Shown here: one piece after another, positions 1-6,013 of the stretch | Layout: each line of letters opens with the position of its first letter | Numbering within the stretch: position 1 is the stretch's first letter | Origin: Bacillota bacterium | GTDB lineage: Bacteria; Bacillota; Clostridia; Lachnospirales; Lachnospiraceae | Assembly (NCBI GenBank): GCA_023398615.1 | Contig: JAEWSD010000036.1 | Coordinates: 1 to 8,578 of the forward strand | Direction: 5' to 3' | Length of the DNA stretch: 8,578 bases | The notes under the pieces: model-generated | The model's database searches: none | What the model was told of the DNA's origin: nothing | Seen by the model: only the letters and a program-made list of their open reading frames with translations | Position numbers and translations under genes: made by a program

Positions 1-59
1 GAAACAATAATAAAGGAAATCATATAATAAGCGAATTTTGGGACAGAAAGAGGGATAAT

Positions 60-269
60 ATGTTTATAACAGTTGCAGGTAATAAAAAAGAAGTACAGGA
101 AGGCATAACCGTTGCCGGACTGATCGAAATTGAAAACGTTGAGAATCCGGAATATGTGACCGTATCGGTCAATGATGAATTTGTAAAGAGTGAGGATTTC
201 CGGACCTTAGCCCTGAAAGAAAATGATATTGTCGAATTCCTGTATTTTATGGGAGGAGGTTGCTTCTGA
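60..269 (+). CDS. ThiS/MoaD-family sulfur carrier protein with a C-terminal Cys-Phe tail
   Basis: A 69-residue ubiquitin-like (beta-grasp) sulfur carrier of about the usual ThiS length. The N-terminal strand pattern (MFITVAGN), the middle segment VTVSVNDEFV and the late segment LKENDIVEFLYFMGGG are typical of the family. In the active form the terminal glycine becomes a thiocarboxylate that donates sulfur. Here the glycines (65-67) are followed by Cys68-Phe69, so the diglycine end is masked. In thioquinolobactin synthesis the carrier QbsE carries a Cys-Phe tail that a JAMM protease removes, and the same logic is known for HcyS of Wolinella. The adjacent genes are an E1-like activator and a JAMM protease, which supports the same cycle here. 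The start is chosen because AAAGAGGG (47-54) lies five bases upstream. The stop overlaps the next start by one base (TGATG). A role in thiamine synthesis is less likely, because no thiG, thiH or thiE is nearby and the tail is present. Confidence 0.92.
   Translation: MFITVAGNKKEVQEGITVAGLIEIENVENPEYVTVSVNDEFVKSEDFRTLALKENDIVEFLYFMGGGCF
252..259 (+). promoter_or_regulatory. Ribosome binding site for the MoeB/ThiF-type gene, inside the carrier gene
   Basis: GGAGGAGG lies within the codons for the glycine tail of the carrier gene and nine bases before the ATG at 269. It favours that ATG over an upstream in-frame TTG at 260, which would sit directly against this site with no spacing. The Gly-Gly-Gly codons and the ribosome binding site are therefore the same bases, so translation of the two proteins is probably coupled. 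Confidence 0.7.
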
Positions 270-1075
270 TGGCATTTACGAATGAACAGTTGGAAAGGTA
301 TTCCCGCCACATCATTCTGAAAGAGGTAGGAGCGAAGGGTCAGAGAAAGCTGTTAAATGCTAAGGTATTGATAATAGGTGCCGGAGGGCTTGGAGCACCG
401 GCCGCCATGTATCTGGCCGCGGCAGGCATCGGTACGATCGGGATTGCGGATGCGGATGAAGTGGATCTGTCCAATCTTCAGCGGCAGATCATTCATGGGA
501 CTGCCGATGTCGGCAAGGCGAAGGTAAAGTCGGCAAAGGAAACGATGAATGCAATGAATCCTGATGTAACGGTCAATACATACCGTACCTTTGTTACCTC
601 GGAAAACATCCTGGAACTGATAAAGGAGTATGATTTTATTATTGACGGCACCGATAATTTCCCCGCGAAATTTTTGATCAATGATGCCTGCGTCATGGCC
701 GGAAAGCCTTTTTCCCATGCAGGAATCATAAGATTCCAGGGACAGCTTATGACCTATGTTCCGGGCAAGGGACCCTGCTACCGGTGTGTATTTAAGAATC
801 CGCCGCCAAAGGATGCGGTTCCGACCTGCAAACAGGCCGGAGTAATCGGCGCAATGGGCGGTGTGATCGGAAGCCTCCAGGCAATGGAGGCAATCAAGTA
901 TATTCTTGGGGTAGGAGAGCTGCTAACAGGCAAGCTGCTTACCTATGACGCATTAAAGATGGTCTTTCGTACCGTTCCGCTTCCTAAGGACGTATCAGGC
1001 TGTGCGGTATGCGGGGAACATCCGACGATAACGGAACTGATTGATTATGAGCAGGCGGAATGCGACGGAAAGTAG
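269..1075 (+). CDS. HesA/MoeB/ThiF-family sulfur carrier adenylyltransferase
   Basis: An E1-like enzyme of 268 residues that adenylates the C-terminal glycine of a sulfur carrier using ATP, preparing it for sulfur loading. The start motif RYSRHIIL (residues 11-18), the nucleotide-binding loop GAGGLG (37-42), the DLSNLQRQ segment (66-73) and the catalytic Asp129 in DGTDN are all present. Two CxxC pairs (Cys170/Cys173 and Cys245/Cys248) form the structural zinc site. Cys187, in VPTCKQAGV, matches the conserved cysteine of ThiF and MoeB. The length is that of MoeB or ThiF without a rhodanese domain, so sulfur must come from elsewhere, for example sulfide. It overlaps the carrier gene by one base and is followed nine bases later by the JAMM protease gene. 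MoeB or ThiF names are possible by homology alone, but the context points to the carrier encoded next to it as the partner. Confidence 0.93.
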   Translation: MAFTNEQLERYSRHIILKEVGAKGQRKLLNAKVLIIGAGGLGAPAAMYLAAAGIGTIGIADADEVDLSNLQRQIIHGTADVGKAKVKSAKETMNAMNPDVTVNTYRTFVTSENILELIKEYDFIIDGTDNFPAKFLINDACVMAGKPFSHAGIIRFQGQLMTYVPGKGPCYRCVFKNPPPKDAVPTCKQAGVIGAMGGVIGSLQAMEAIKYILGVGELLTGKLLTYDALKMVFRTVPLPKDVSGCAVCGEHPTITELIDYEQAECDGK

Positions 1076-1084
1076 GGATTAACA

Positions 1085-1498
1085 ATGCTGTACCTGAGAA
1101 AAAAGGATTACGATATTATCTTAAACCATGCCGTCAAAGGCCTGCCGAATGAAGCCTGCGGACTGATTGCCGGTAAGGTAAGCGGAGAGGATAAGCATAT
1201 TGAAAAGGTTTACCTCCTTACCAATATGGATGAAAGCAACGAACATTTTTCGATGGATCCGAAGGAGCAGTTAGCGGCAGTAAAGGATATCAGAGAAAAC
1301 GGGCTTTCCTTGTTGGGTAATTTCCATTCCCATCCGGAATCTCCGGCAAGGCCGTCTGAGGAGGATAAGCGCCTTGCTTTTGATACGAAGGCAGAGTACC
1401 TGATTTTGTCTCTTTTAAACCGGGAGGAACCCATACTGAAAGCTTTTCTTATTAACGCGGAAAAAGAGGTTACGGAAGAACCTATCGGAATTATATAA
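1085..1498 (+). CDS. M67-family JAMM/Mov34 metalloprotease, likely carrier-tail peptidase
   Basis: A 137-residue protein that is essentially a single JAMM (MPN+) domain. The zinc site is complete: Glu23 in PNEACG, then His81-x-His83-x7-Ser91-x2-Asp94 in FHSHPESPARPSEED. Stand-alone bacterial members of this size include Mec+ of Mycobacterium, which releases cysteine from the carrier CysO. Others are QbsD and HcyD, which trim the tail of a carrier to expose Gly-Gly. The carrier two genes upstream ends in Gly-Gly-Gly-Cys-Phe, so removal of Cys-Phe is the simplest role, although hydrolysis of a carrier-amino acid adduct as in Mec+ is also possible. There is no signal peptide, so the protein should be cytoplasmic. 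A modest ribosome binding site, AGGGA (1074-1078), overlaps the stop of the previous gene. Catalysis can be read with confidence from the motif; the substrate is inferred from context. Confidence 0.9.
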   Translation: MLYLRKKDYDIILNHAVKGLPNEACGLIAGKVSGEDKHIEKVYLLTNMDESNEHFSMDPKEQLAAVKDIRENGLSLLGNFHSHPESPARPSEEDKRLAFDTKAEYLILSLLNREEPILKAFLINAEKEVTEEPIGII

Positions 1499-1573
1499 AA
1501 GGAAGCAGAGGCAATAGCGGGGAATAACTTGTAAGGCGAGCGAAGTCAGAGAAAACCCGAGATATGTATGCGT

Positions 1574-1598
1574 GAAATTATGCATTTTGCATAATTTC
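1574..1598. repeat. Perfect 11-bp inverted repeat with a 3-base loop
   Basis: GAAATTATGCA at 1574-1584 and TGCATAATTTC at 1588-1598 are exact reverse complements separated by TTT. TGCAT occurs here at 1581 and 1588 and once more at 1601. The site lies in the gap between the protease gene and hemA. It could be an operator for a dimeric regulator, a small hairpin, or part of a dispersed intergenic repeat together with the larger hairpin just downstream. No T-run follows at terminator distance, so an intrinsic terminator is unlikely. Confidence 0.6.
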
Positions 1599-1611
1599 TG
1601 TGCATTATTTG

Positions 1612-1672
1612 GGGCTGTTGCAAAACTCATACTTAATATGACATTCTATAAGTAAGAGTTTTGCAACAGCCC
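1612..1672. repeat. Long hairpin with 17-bp perfect arms, MITE-like or terminator-like
   Basis: The left arm GGGCTGTTGCAAAACTC (1612-1628) and the right arm GAGTTTTGCAACAGCCC (1656-1672) are perfect reverse complements. After one mismatch (1629/1655) the stem continues for six more pairs (1630-1635 with 1649-1654), leaving a loop of about 13 bases. The arm sequence resembles the CTGTTGCAAA ends of several insertion sequences, for example IS6-family members, but no flanking target duplication is visible and the interior is too short for a gene. CAGCCCT is repeated directly at 1667-1673 and 1674-1680. The second copy is followed by TTTTT (1680-1684), so the alternative pairing of GGGCTG with CAGCCC at 1674-1679 would abut a T-run. 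The structure could end the upstream sulfur-transfer transcript or attenuate hemA. Which role it plays cannot be settled from sequence alone. Confidence 0.75.
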
Positions 1673-1707
1673 TCAGCCCTTTTTATGCATCGAATTATGG
1701 AGGCAGT

Positions 1708-2865
1708 ATGTATTGCATCAGTATCAGTCATAAGACAACGCCGCTTATAATAAGGCAGCATTTTTCCTTCTCCGCAGAGGAGCAGGTTGAATTTGAGAAA
1801 CGTGTTTTGCAAAACAACGGTATTACGGGCTGTGTCGTTATTTCTACCTGTAACCGGAGTGAGATCTATTTTAACGGGGATAAAAGTGCAATACAAATCA
1901 TCGAAGGGGAGCTGGCCGGTTATAAACAGCTTGACCCGGATCTGATAAAGAAATACCTGAACCGGTACGCCGGGGAAAGTGCGGTAAGGCATTTGTTTCG
2001 GGTTGCCTGCGGATTCGATTCTATGGTTTTAGGGGAGGATGAAATCCTGCGTCAGGTGAAGGATGCATATCAATTATCCTTAAACAAGGAATGCACCGAT
2101 ACCATTTTAAATATAATATTCCAAAGGGCTATAGGCAGTGCCAAGCAAATAAAGACAGACACGAGGCTTTCCAATACGCCGGTATCGATTGGTACCCTGG
2201 CCGCAAACCGGGCCGGTGATTTTCTGGCCGCGACGGGAGGCTCGGATATTCTTATTATCGGAATCACCGGCAAGATAGGAAGCATCGTAGCAAAAAATCT
2301 ATGTGACAAAGGGTTTCAAAATATTATCGGCACGAGCAGAAGTCACAGCGGCAGTAATATCATATTTCCCGACAGGAAGCTTCGTATTGTAGAATATAAG
2401 GACAGGTACCGTTACCTCAACAGGGCCGATGTAATCATAAGTGCAACCACAAGCCCGCATTATACATTTACCTGTAAGGAAACCATGAATGAATTAAGAG
2501 GCGGCTCCTGCCGTAAACTATTTATTGATCTGGCGGTACCCGGTGATATCGATAAGGAAATCCTTAAGATAAAGGGAATGAGCATCCTGGATATCGATGA
2601 TTTTGAGAAAATTTCGAAAGATAACAACAGGATAAAATTAAAGGAACTGGACAAGGCGGAGCTGATCCTTACGGAATGCCTGGAAGAAGCGCTGAAAGAG
2701 GTTTACTTTCAAAACTATCATGATGCTCTTGACAGCTTCGTTAGGCTGACGGAAGAAAAAGGCGTCAGAAAGGTCCTGTACCGGATGAAAAAGTCATTAA
2801 GCAGTGAACAGCTGAAAGCTGTTCTTGATTCTCTAGAAGAGATAAGCAAAGAGGAGCCGGGTTGA
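1708..2865 (+). CDS. hemA: Glutamyl-tRNA reductase (diverged form)
   Basis: Reduces glutamyl-tRNA(Glu) with NADPH to glutamate-1-semialdehyde, the committed step of C5-pathway tetrapyrrole synthesis. The catalytic cysteine is Cys48 in STCNRSE. The second signature, GFDSMVLGEDEILRQVKDAY (102-121), is clear, as is the synapse-type segment AKQIKTDTRLSNTPVS (145-160). The nucleotide-binding loop reads GITGKIG (185-191), where most family members have a GAGxMG pattern, and the basic NR-type motif after the next strand is TSRSH. At 385 residues it is shorter than the usual 400-450, the difference being mainly in the C-terminal dimerisation region. GGAGG (1699-1703) lies four bases before the ATG. 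It is the first gene of the tetrapyrrole block, 209 bases after the protease gene, and any control element for the block is likely to be in that gap. Confidence 0.93.
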   Translation: MYCISISHKTTPLIIRQHFSFSAEEQVEFEKRVLQNNGITGCVVISTCNRSEIYFNGDKSAIQIIEGELAGYKQLDPDLIKKYLNRYAGESAVRHLFRVACGFDSMVLGEDEILRQVKDAYQLSLNKECTDTILNIIFQRAIGSAKQIKTDTRLSNTPVSIGTLAANRAGDFLAATGGSDILIIGITGKIGSIVAKNLCDKGFQNIIGTSRSHSGSNIIFPDRKLRIVEYKDRYRYLNRADVIISATTSPHYTFTCKETMNELRGGSCRKLFIDLAVPGDIDKEILKIKGMSILDIDDFEKISKDNNRIKLKELDKAELILTECLEEALKEVYFQNYHDALDSFVRLTEEKGVRKVLYRMKKSLSSEQLKAVLDSLEEISKEEPG

Positions 2866-2901
2866 AGAAACCTGCTTACTGTATGCGGAAAAGAGGTTAC
2901 T

Positions 2902-3546
2902 ATGTCATACTTTCCTTTTTTTGTTGATGTGAAGGACAAGGCCTTCCTTGTAGTCGGAGGAGGCGGGGTTGCGTTGCGGAAAATTGAAGTATTATCCCGG
3001 TTTGATGTTAAAATCATAGTGATTGCAGCCGATATCTGTAAAGAGATCTATGATTGGAAGGAAATATCCGGAAGGCAGGACGGGGAAAATGGACAGATAG
3101 AGCTTCATGAGCGGAAATTCAAGGATGAGGACATTCTGAAAGCGGAGTATGTGGTTGCGGCTACCGATAATGAAAAGCTTAATACCCATATATCTGAGCT
3201 GTGCAGGAAGAATAGTAAGCCGGTAAATGTTGTTGATGTAAAAGAGGAATGCAGCTTCGTTTTCCCTGCAATCATAAAGGAAGAAGACCTGGTCATAGCG
3301 GTATCGACCGGAGGGAACAGCCCTGCAATGGCGGCAAAGATAAAAAGGGATATTGAAAGGAATATTCCGCTTTATTACAGTGAATTGATCGGGCTGCTGG
3401 GGGCATACAGGGAAGCTGTTAAAAATGAAATTACTTTGCCTGAGAACAGAAGGAAAGCATACCGGGAGCTGATACGTATGGCGGAGCGAAAGGAAGACAG
3501 CTTATCCGAGGCTTCGGTTATGGATATCATAAGGAAGTACAGGTGA
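2902..3546 (+). CDS. sirC: Precorrin-2 dehydrogenase, possibly also sirohydrochlorin ferrochelatase
   Basis: A 214-residue member of the SirC/Met8/CysG N-terminal family that oxidises precorrin-2 to sirohydrochlorin with NAD+. Visible motifs are the FPFFVDVKDK start, the Rossmann loop GGGGVALRK (19-27), ATDNEKLN (87-94), VNVVD (108-112), FVFPAI (119-124) and AVSTGGNSPAMA (133-144). Asp112 in NVVD matches, by remembered alignment, the aspartate of E. coli CysG (Asp104) and yeast Met8 needed for dehydrogenation and chelation. The phosphoserine of CysG falls on Thr136. Family members of this short form are sometimes dehydrogenase only (Bacillus SirC) and sometimes bifunctional (Met8). No separate chelatase gene such as sirB or cbiK is in the window, so iron insertion is either done here or by a gene elsewhere. 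AAGAGG (2891-2896) lies five bases before the start, and the spacing from hemA is 36 bases. Confidence 0.92.
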   Translation: MSYFPFFVDVKDKAFLVVGGGGVALRKIEVLSRFDVKIIVIAADICKEIYDWKEISGRQDGENGQIELHERKFKDEDILKAEYVVAATDNEKLNTHISELCRKNSKPVNVVDVKEECSFVFPAIIKEEDLVIAVSTGGNSPAMAAKIKRDIERNIPLYYSELIGLLGAYREAVKNEITLPENRRKAYRELIRMAERKEDSLSEASVMDIIRKYR

Positions 3547-3553
3547 TGTAATC

Positions 3554-3571
3554 AAGAGTTTCGCAAATGCC
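3554..3571. repeat. Partial match to the right arm of the 1612-1672 hairpin
   Basis: AAGAGTTTCGCAAATGCC between sirC and hemC matches AAGAGTTTTGCAACAGCC at 1654-1671 at 15 of 18 positions. No matching inverted copy is visible in this 57-base gap. It may be a decayed solo end of the same repeat family, or chance in a short A-rich spacer. Confidence 0.3.
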
Positions 3572-3603
3572 TAACGACTGCAATATTCGAAAGGAGGATA
3601 CCG

Positions 3604-4497
3604 ATGGGTACAGGCAGGATTCGGATAGGGTCAAGAGGAAGCAGTCTGGCACTTGTCCAGACGAGAATGGTTATCGATGCGTTAAAGCAGAAGTATCCCG
3701 AATATGAATATGAAATCACCGTGATACGGACTGCCGGTGATAAAATATTGGATAAACCGCTGCCGGAATTCGGCGGAAAAGGTGTATTCGTTACGGAATT
3801 TGAGGATGCACTCCTAAGCGGAGCAATAGACCTGGCGGTGCACAGTGCAAAAGATATGCCGGCAGATTTAAAGGAAGAGCTTGCTATTCTCGGTGTTTTA
3901 AAAAGAGAGGATCCAAGAGATGTCCTGATTACGCTGCAATCTGCCGATATCACGGGAAAAGAAAAGGCCGTCATCGGAACCAGCAGCTTAAGACGGCAGG
4001 TGCAGATACAGGCGTTATACGGGAATATACAATGCAGCCCCCTAAGGGGAAATGTAGCGACCAGGCTTGATAAGCTGTCCGGCGGAAGCTTCGACGGCAT
4101 TATTCTTGCGGCCGCGGGGATAAAGAGGCTAAAACTGGAACAGGAACCAAGGTACAGCTACAGATACTTAGAGATTGATGAGCTGGTACCGGCCGGAGGG
4201 CAGGCTATCATTGCGATAGAAGGAAAAAGGGACAGCAAACTCAGAAGCATGCTTGAAAGTATTTCCGATCCGTACGCCGGCATTGAGCTTGCTGCCGAGC
4301 GAAGGGCGCTGGAGCTGTTCCATGCGGGCTGTCATGAGCCAATCGGAGTGTTTACTAAGGTCATGGGAGATGAAATCGGGATATGGATGATGAAGGAGCA
4401 GGACGGCAAACTGGTAAAAAGGGAAGGAAGCACCGCTCTTGATAAGCGTTACTTACTGCTGGAAGATATGGTAAACGGAATATTGGAGGAATTTTGA
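3604..4497 (+). CDS. hemC: Hydroxymethylbilane synthase (porphobilinogen deaminase)
   Basis: Polymerises four porphobilinogen units into the linear tetrapyrrole hydroxymethylbilane. At 297 residues it is of normal family length. It shows the start motif IRIGSRGSSLALVQT (6-20) and GGKGVFVTEFEDALLSGAIDLAVHSAKDMP (57-86) with the catalytic Asp84 in the same register as E. coli. It also has TSSLRRQVQ (126-134) and LRGNVATRLDKL (147-158). Cys243 in FHAGCHEPIG is the attachment point of the dipyrromethane cofactor (Cys242 in E. coli). A strong AGGAGG (3592-3597) sits six bases before the ATG. The stop TGA at 4495-4497 directly abuts the TTG start of the next gene, so the two are very likely translated in a coupled way; their products act in sequence. 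Confidence 0.97.
   Translation: MGTGRIRIGSRGSSLALVQTRMVIDALKQKYPEYEYEITVIRTAGDKILDKPLPEFGGKGVFVTEFEDALLSGAIDLAVHSAKDMPADLKEELAILGVLKREDPRDVLITLQSADITGKEKAVIGTSSLRRQVQIQALYGNIQCSPLRGNVATRLDKLSGGSFDGIILAAAGIKRLKLEQEPRYSYRYLEIDELVPAGGQAIIAIEGKRDSKLRSMLESISDPYAGIELAAERRALELFHAGCHEPIGVFTKVMGDEIGIWMMKEQDGKLVKREGSTALDKRYLLLEDMVNGILEEF
4485..4490 (+). promoter_or_regulatory. Ribosome binding site that fixes the TTG start of cobA-hemD
   Basis: GGAGGA inside the last codons of hemC lies seven bases before the TTG at 4498. The protein read from that TTG begins GTVYLVGAGPGDPG, which is the normal N-terminus of the methyltransferase family, and no ATG or GTG lies at a better position. Confidence 0.75.
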
Positions 4498-5991
4498 TTG
4501 GGAACGGTATATTTAGTCGGAGCAGGACCCGGGGATCCCGGGCTTATCACTTTAAAAGGGCTTGAGCTGCTAAAAACCTGTGATGCCGTTATTTATGACA
4601 GGCTGGCTTCCTATCGGCTGCTGGAACATCTGCGCAGCGACTGTGTTAAAATCTACGTGGGAAAAGCGGCGGGACACCACTCGAAAAGCCAGGAGGAGAT
4701 CAACAGGCTCTTGGTGGAATGTGCCGTGAGCTATGGAAAGGTGGTCCGTCTTAAAGGGGGTGACCCCTTTGTCTTTGGAAGAGGCGGAGAGGAGATTGAG
4801 GAGCTGCAAAAATACGGCATACGTTATGAAGTAATACCGGGCGTTACCTCTGCCGCCGCTGTTCCTGAAAGCGCGGGGATACCGCTTACCCACAGGGGAA
4901 TGAGCCGCAGCTTTCATGTCATTACCGGGCATACAATGGCTTCCGGAGATACGCTGACCGACCATTATGAGCTACTGGCAAAGCTTGACGGTACGCTGGT
5001 ATTTCTGATGGGACTGTCAAGTATCGGGCAGATTACGGAGCGCTTAATAGAGTATGGCAAGGATGTCGGCACCCCGGCGGCAGTAATATCCAACGGGACA
5101 ATGCGCGGAGGGAGGACCGTAAGGGGAACGCTTCGGGATATTGCGTCAAAGGTAAAGGAAGAAGGAATCGTATCACCCGCGGTCATTGTGATAGGGGACA
5201 CGGCGGCATTGCAGCTGGCTGATACGGCGCGGAAACCTCTTTCCGGCATTCAAATCGGAATTACAGGGACCGTGTCAATGCGTGAAAAGCTGGAGCAAGG
5301 CCTGCAAGAGCTTGGCGCCGAAGCATATCCGGTCTGCGATATGCGTGTAGTGGAAACGCCCTTTCTGTCCACGTTAGAGGAAGAGATAAAGGCAATCGGC
5401 AGCTACCGGTGGATCATATTCACAAGCCGGAATGCGATTAAGATTTTTTTTGACAGGATGGAGAGCTGCGGCATAGACAGAAGATGTCTTGGCAAGGTGC
5501 GGTTTGCCGTAATAGGCAGCGGAACCGGACAGGCACTGCGGCAATATGGGTATTTTGCAGACTTTATCCCTGACAGCTATACCACGGACGGCCTGGCGAA
5601 GGAGTTTGTCCGTGAAGTATCGCCCGAAGACAGGATACTGATTCCCAGAGCATTAAGAGGAAGTGAGGAACTGACCCGGACCTTTCGGGAAAAGGGTCTG
5701 CAATATAAGGAGATACCTGTTTATGATGTGAAAGGCACGCTCACGGAGAATACGGAGCTGCTGCCGGAAACGGACTGCCTGGTATTTGCCAGCGCTTCCG
5801 GTGCGGATGCATTCTTTGAGGGGATAAAAAATGCCGGACTGAAATTGCCGGAGGAGATAAAAATAGCCTGTATCGGAGAAATTACCGCAGATACGGTTAA
5901 ACGGTATCATCATAAGGCAGATATCATAGCAGAGGTTAGCGATACGGATGGTCTGATCAGCGGGATCAGGCGGTTTAATTGGAAAAAATAG
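4498..5991 (+). CDS. cobA: Fused uroporphyrinogen-III C-methyltransferase / uroporphyrinogen-III synthase
   Basis: A 497-residue two-domain protein (CobA-HemD). Residues 1 to about 245 are the SAM-dependent methyltransferase (SUMT) that converts uroporphyrinogen III to precorrin-2. Its motifs are VGAGPGDPGLIT (7-18), YDRLAS (33-38), VRLKGGDPFVFGRGGEE (83-99), the PGVTSA stretch (114-119), GIPLTHRG (127-134) and a MG pair at 171-172. From about 250 to 497 is the HemD domain, which cyclises hydroxymethylbilane with ring-D inversion; it shows IGITGTVS (253-260), IIFTSRNAI (306-314), VIGSGT (338-343), FASASGADAFF (430-440), IGE (459-461) and a DTDGL near the C-terminus. HemD is poorly conserved in general, but its position, length and motif spacing fit well. 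Fusion of consecutive steps is common in clostridia. The start is TTG, adjoining the hemC stop. The fusion channels uroporphyrinogen III toward siroheme and corrinoids rather than heme. Confidence 0.95.
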   Translation: MGTVYLVGAGPGDPGLITLKGLELLKTCDAVIYDRLASYRLLEHLRSDCVKIYVGKAAGHHSKSQEEINRLLVECAVSYGKVVRLKGGDPFVFGRGGEEIEELQKYGIRYEVIPGVTSAAAVPESAGIPLTHRGMSRSFHVITGHTMASGDTLTDHYELLAKLDGTLVFLMGLSSIGQITERLIEYGKDVGTPAAVISNGTMRGGRTVRGTLRDIASKVKEEGIVSPAVIVIGDTAALQLADTARKPLSGIQIGITGTVSMREKLEQGLQELGAEAYPVCDMRVVETPFLSTLEEEIKAIGSYRWIIFTSRNAIKIFFDRMESCGIDRRCLGKVRFAVIGSGTGQALRQYGYFADFIPDSYTTDGLAKEFVREVSPEDRILIPRALRGSEELTRTFREKGLQYKEIPVYDVKGTLTENTELLPETDCLVFASASGADAFFEGIKNAGLKLPEEIKIACIGEITADTVKRYHHKADIIAEVSDTDGLISGIRRFNWKK

Positions 5992-6013
5992 TTTACAGAT
6001 TGGAGCGATAGCA

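Noticed and set aside
1..59. End of an upstream gene at the left edge (frame 1 stop at 25-27)
   Set aside because: Only eight codons would be visible, too few to support a coding call.
260..268. TTG start for the MoeB/ThiF-type gene
   Set aside because: It would sit directly against the ribosome binding site with no spacing; the ATG at 269 is properly spaced.
1499..1707. Promoter for the tetrapyrrole block, or a riboswitch, in the long gap
   Set aside because: A CATAAT-like -10 at 1590-1595 lacks a credible -35, and TATAAG at 1647-1652 sits inside the hairpin arm without a spaced -35. No cobalamin or other riboswitch core was recognised.
3552..4100. Minus-strand open frame opposite hemC
   Set aside because: It is low-complexity Ser/Leu/Pro-rich antisense of conserved hemC codons with no supporting context.
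4528..4542. CCCGGG-GAT-CCCGGG inverted repeat near the start of cobA-hemD
   Set aside because: It encodes the invariant GPGDPG loop; codon choice for Gly and Pro explains the symmetry.
4753..4770. AAAGGGG-GTGA-CCCCTTT hairpin inside cobA-hemD, followed by T-rich sequence, like an intragenic terminator
   Set aside because: The bases encode the conserved KGGDPF motif, so the palindrome is largely forced by the protein, and no continuous T-run follows.
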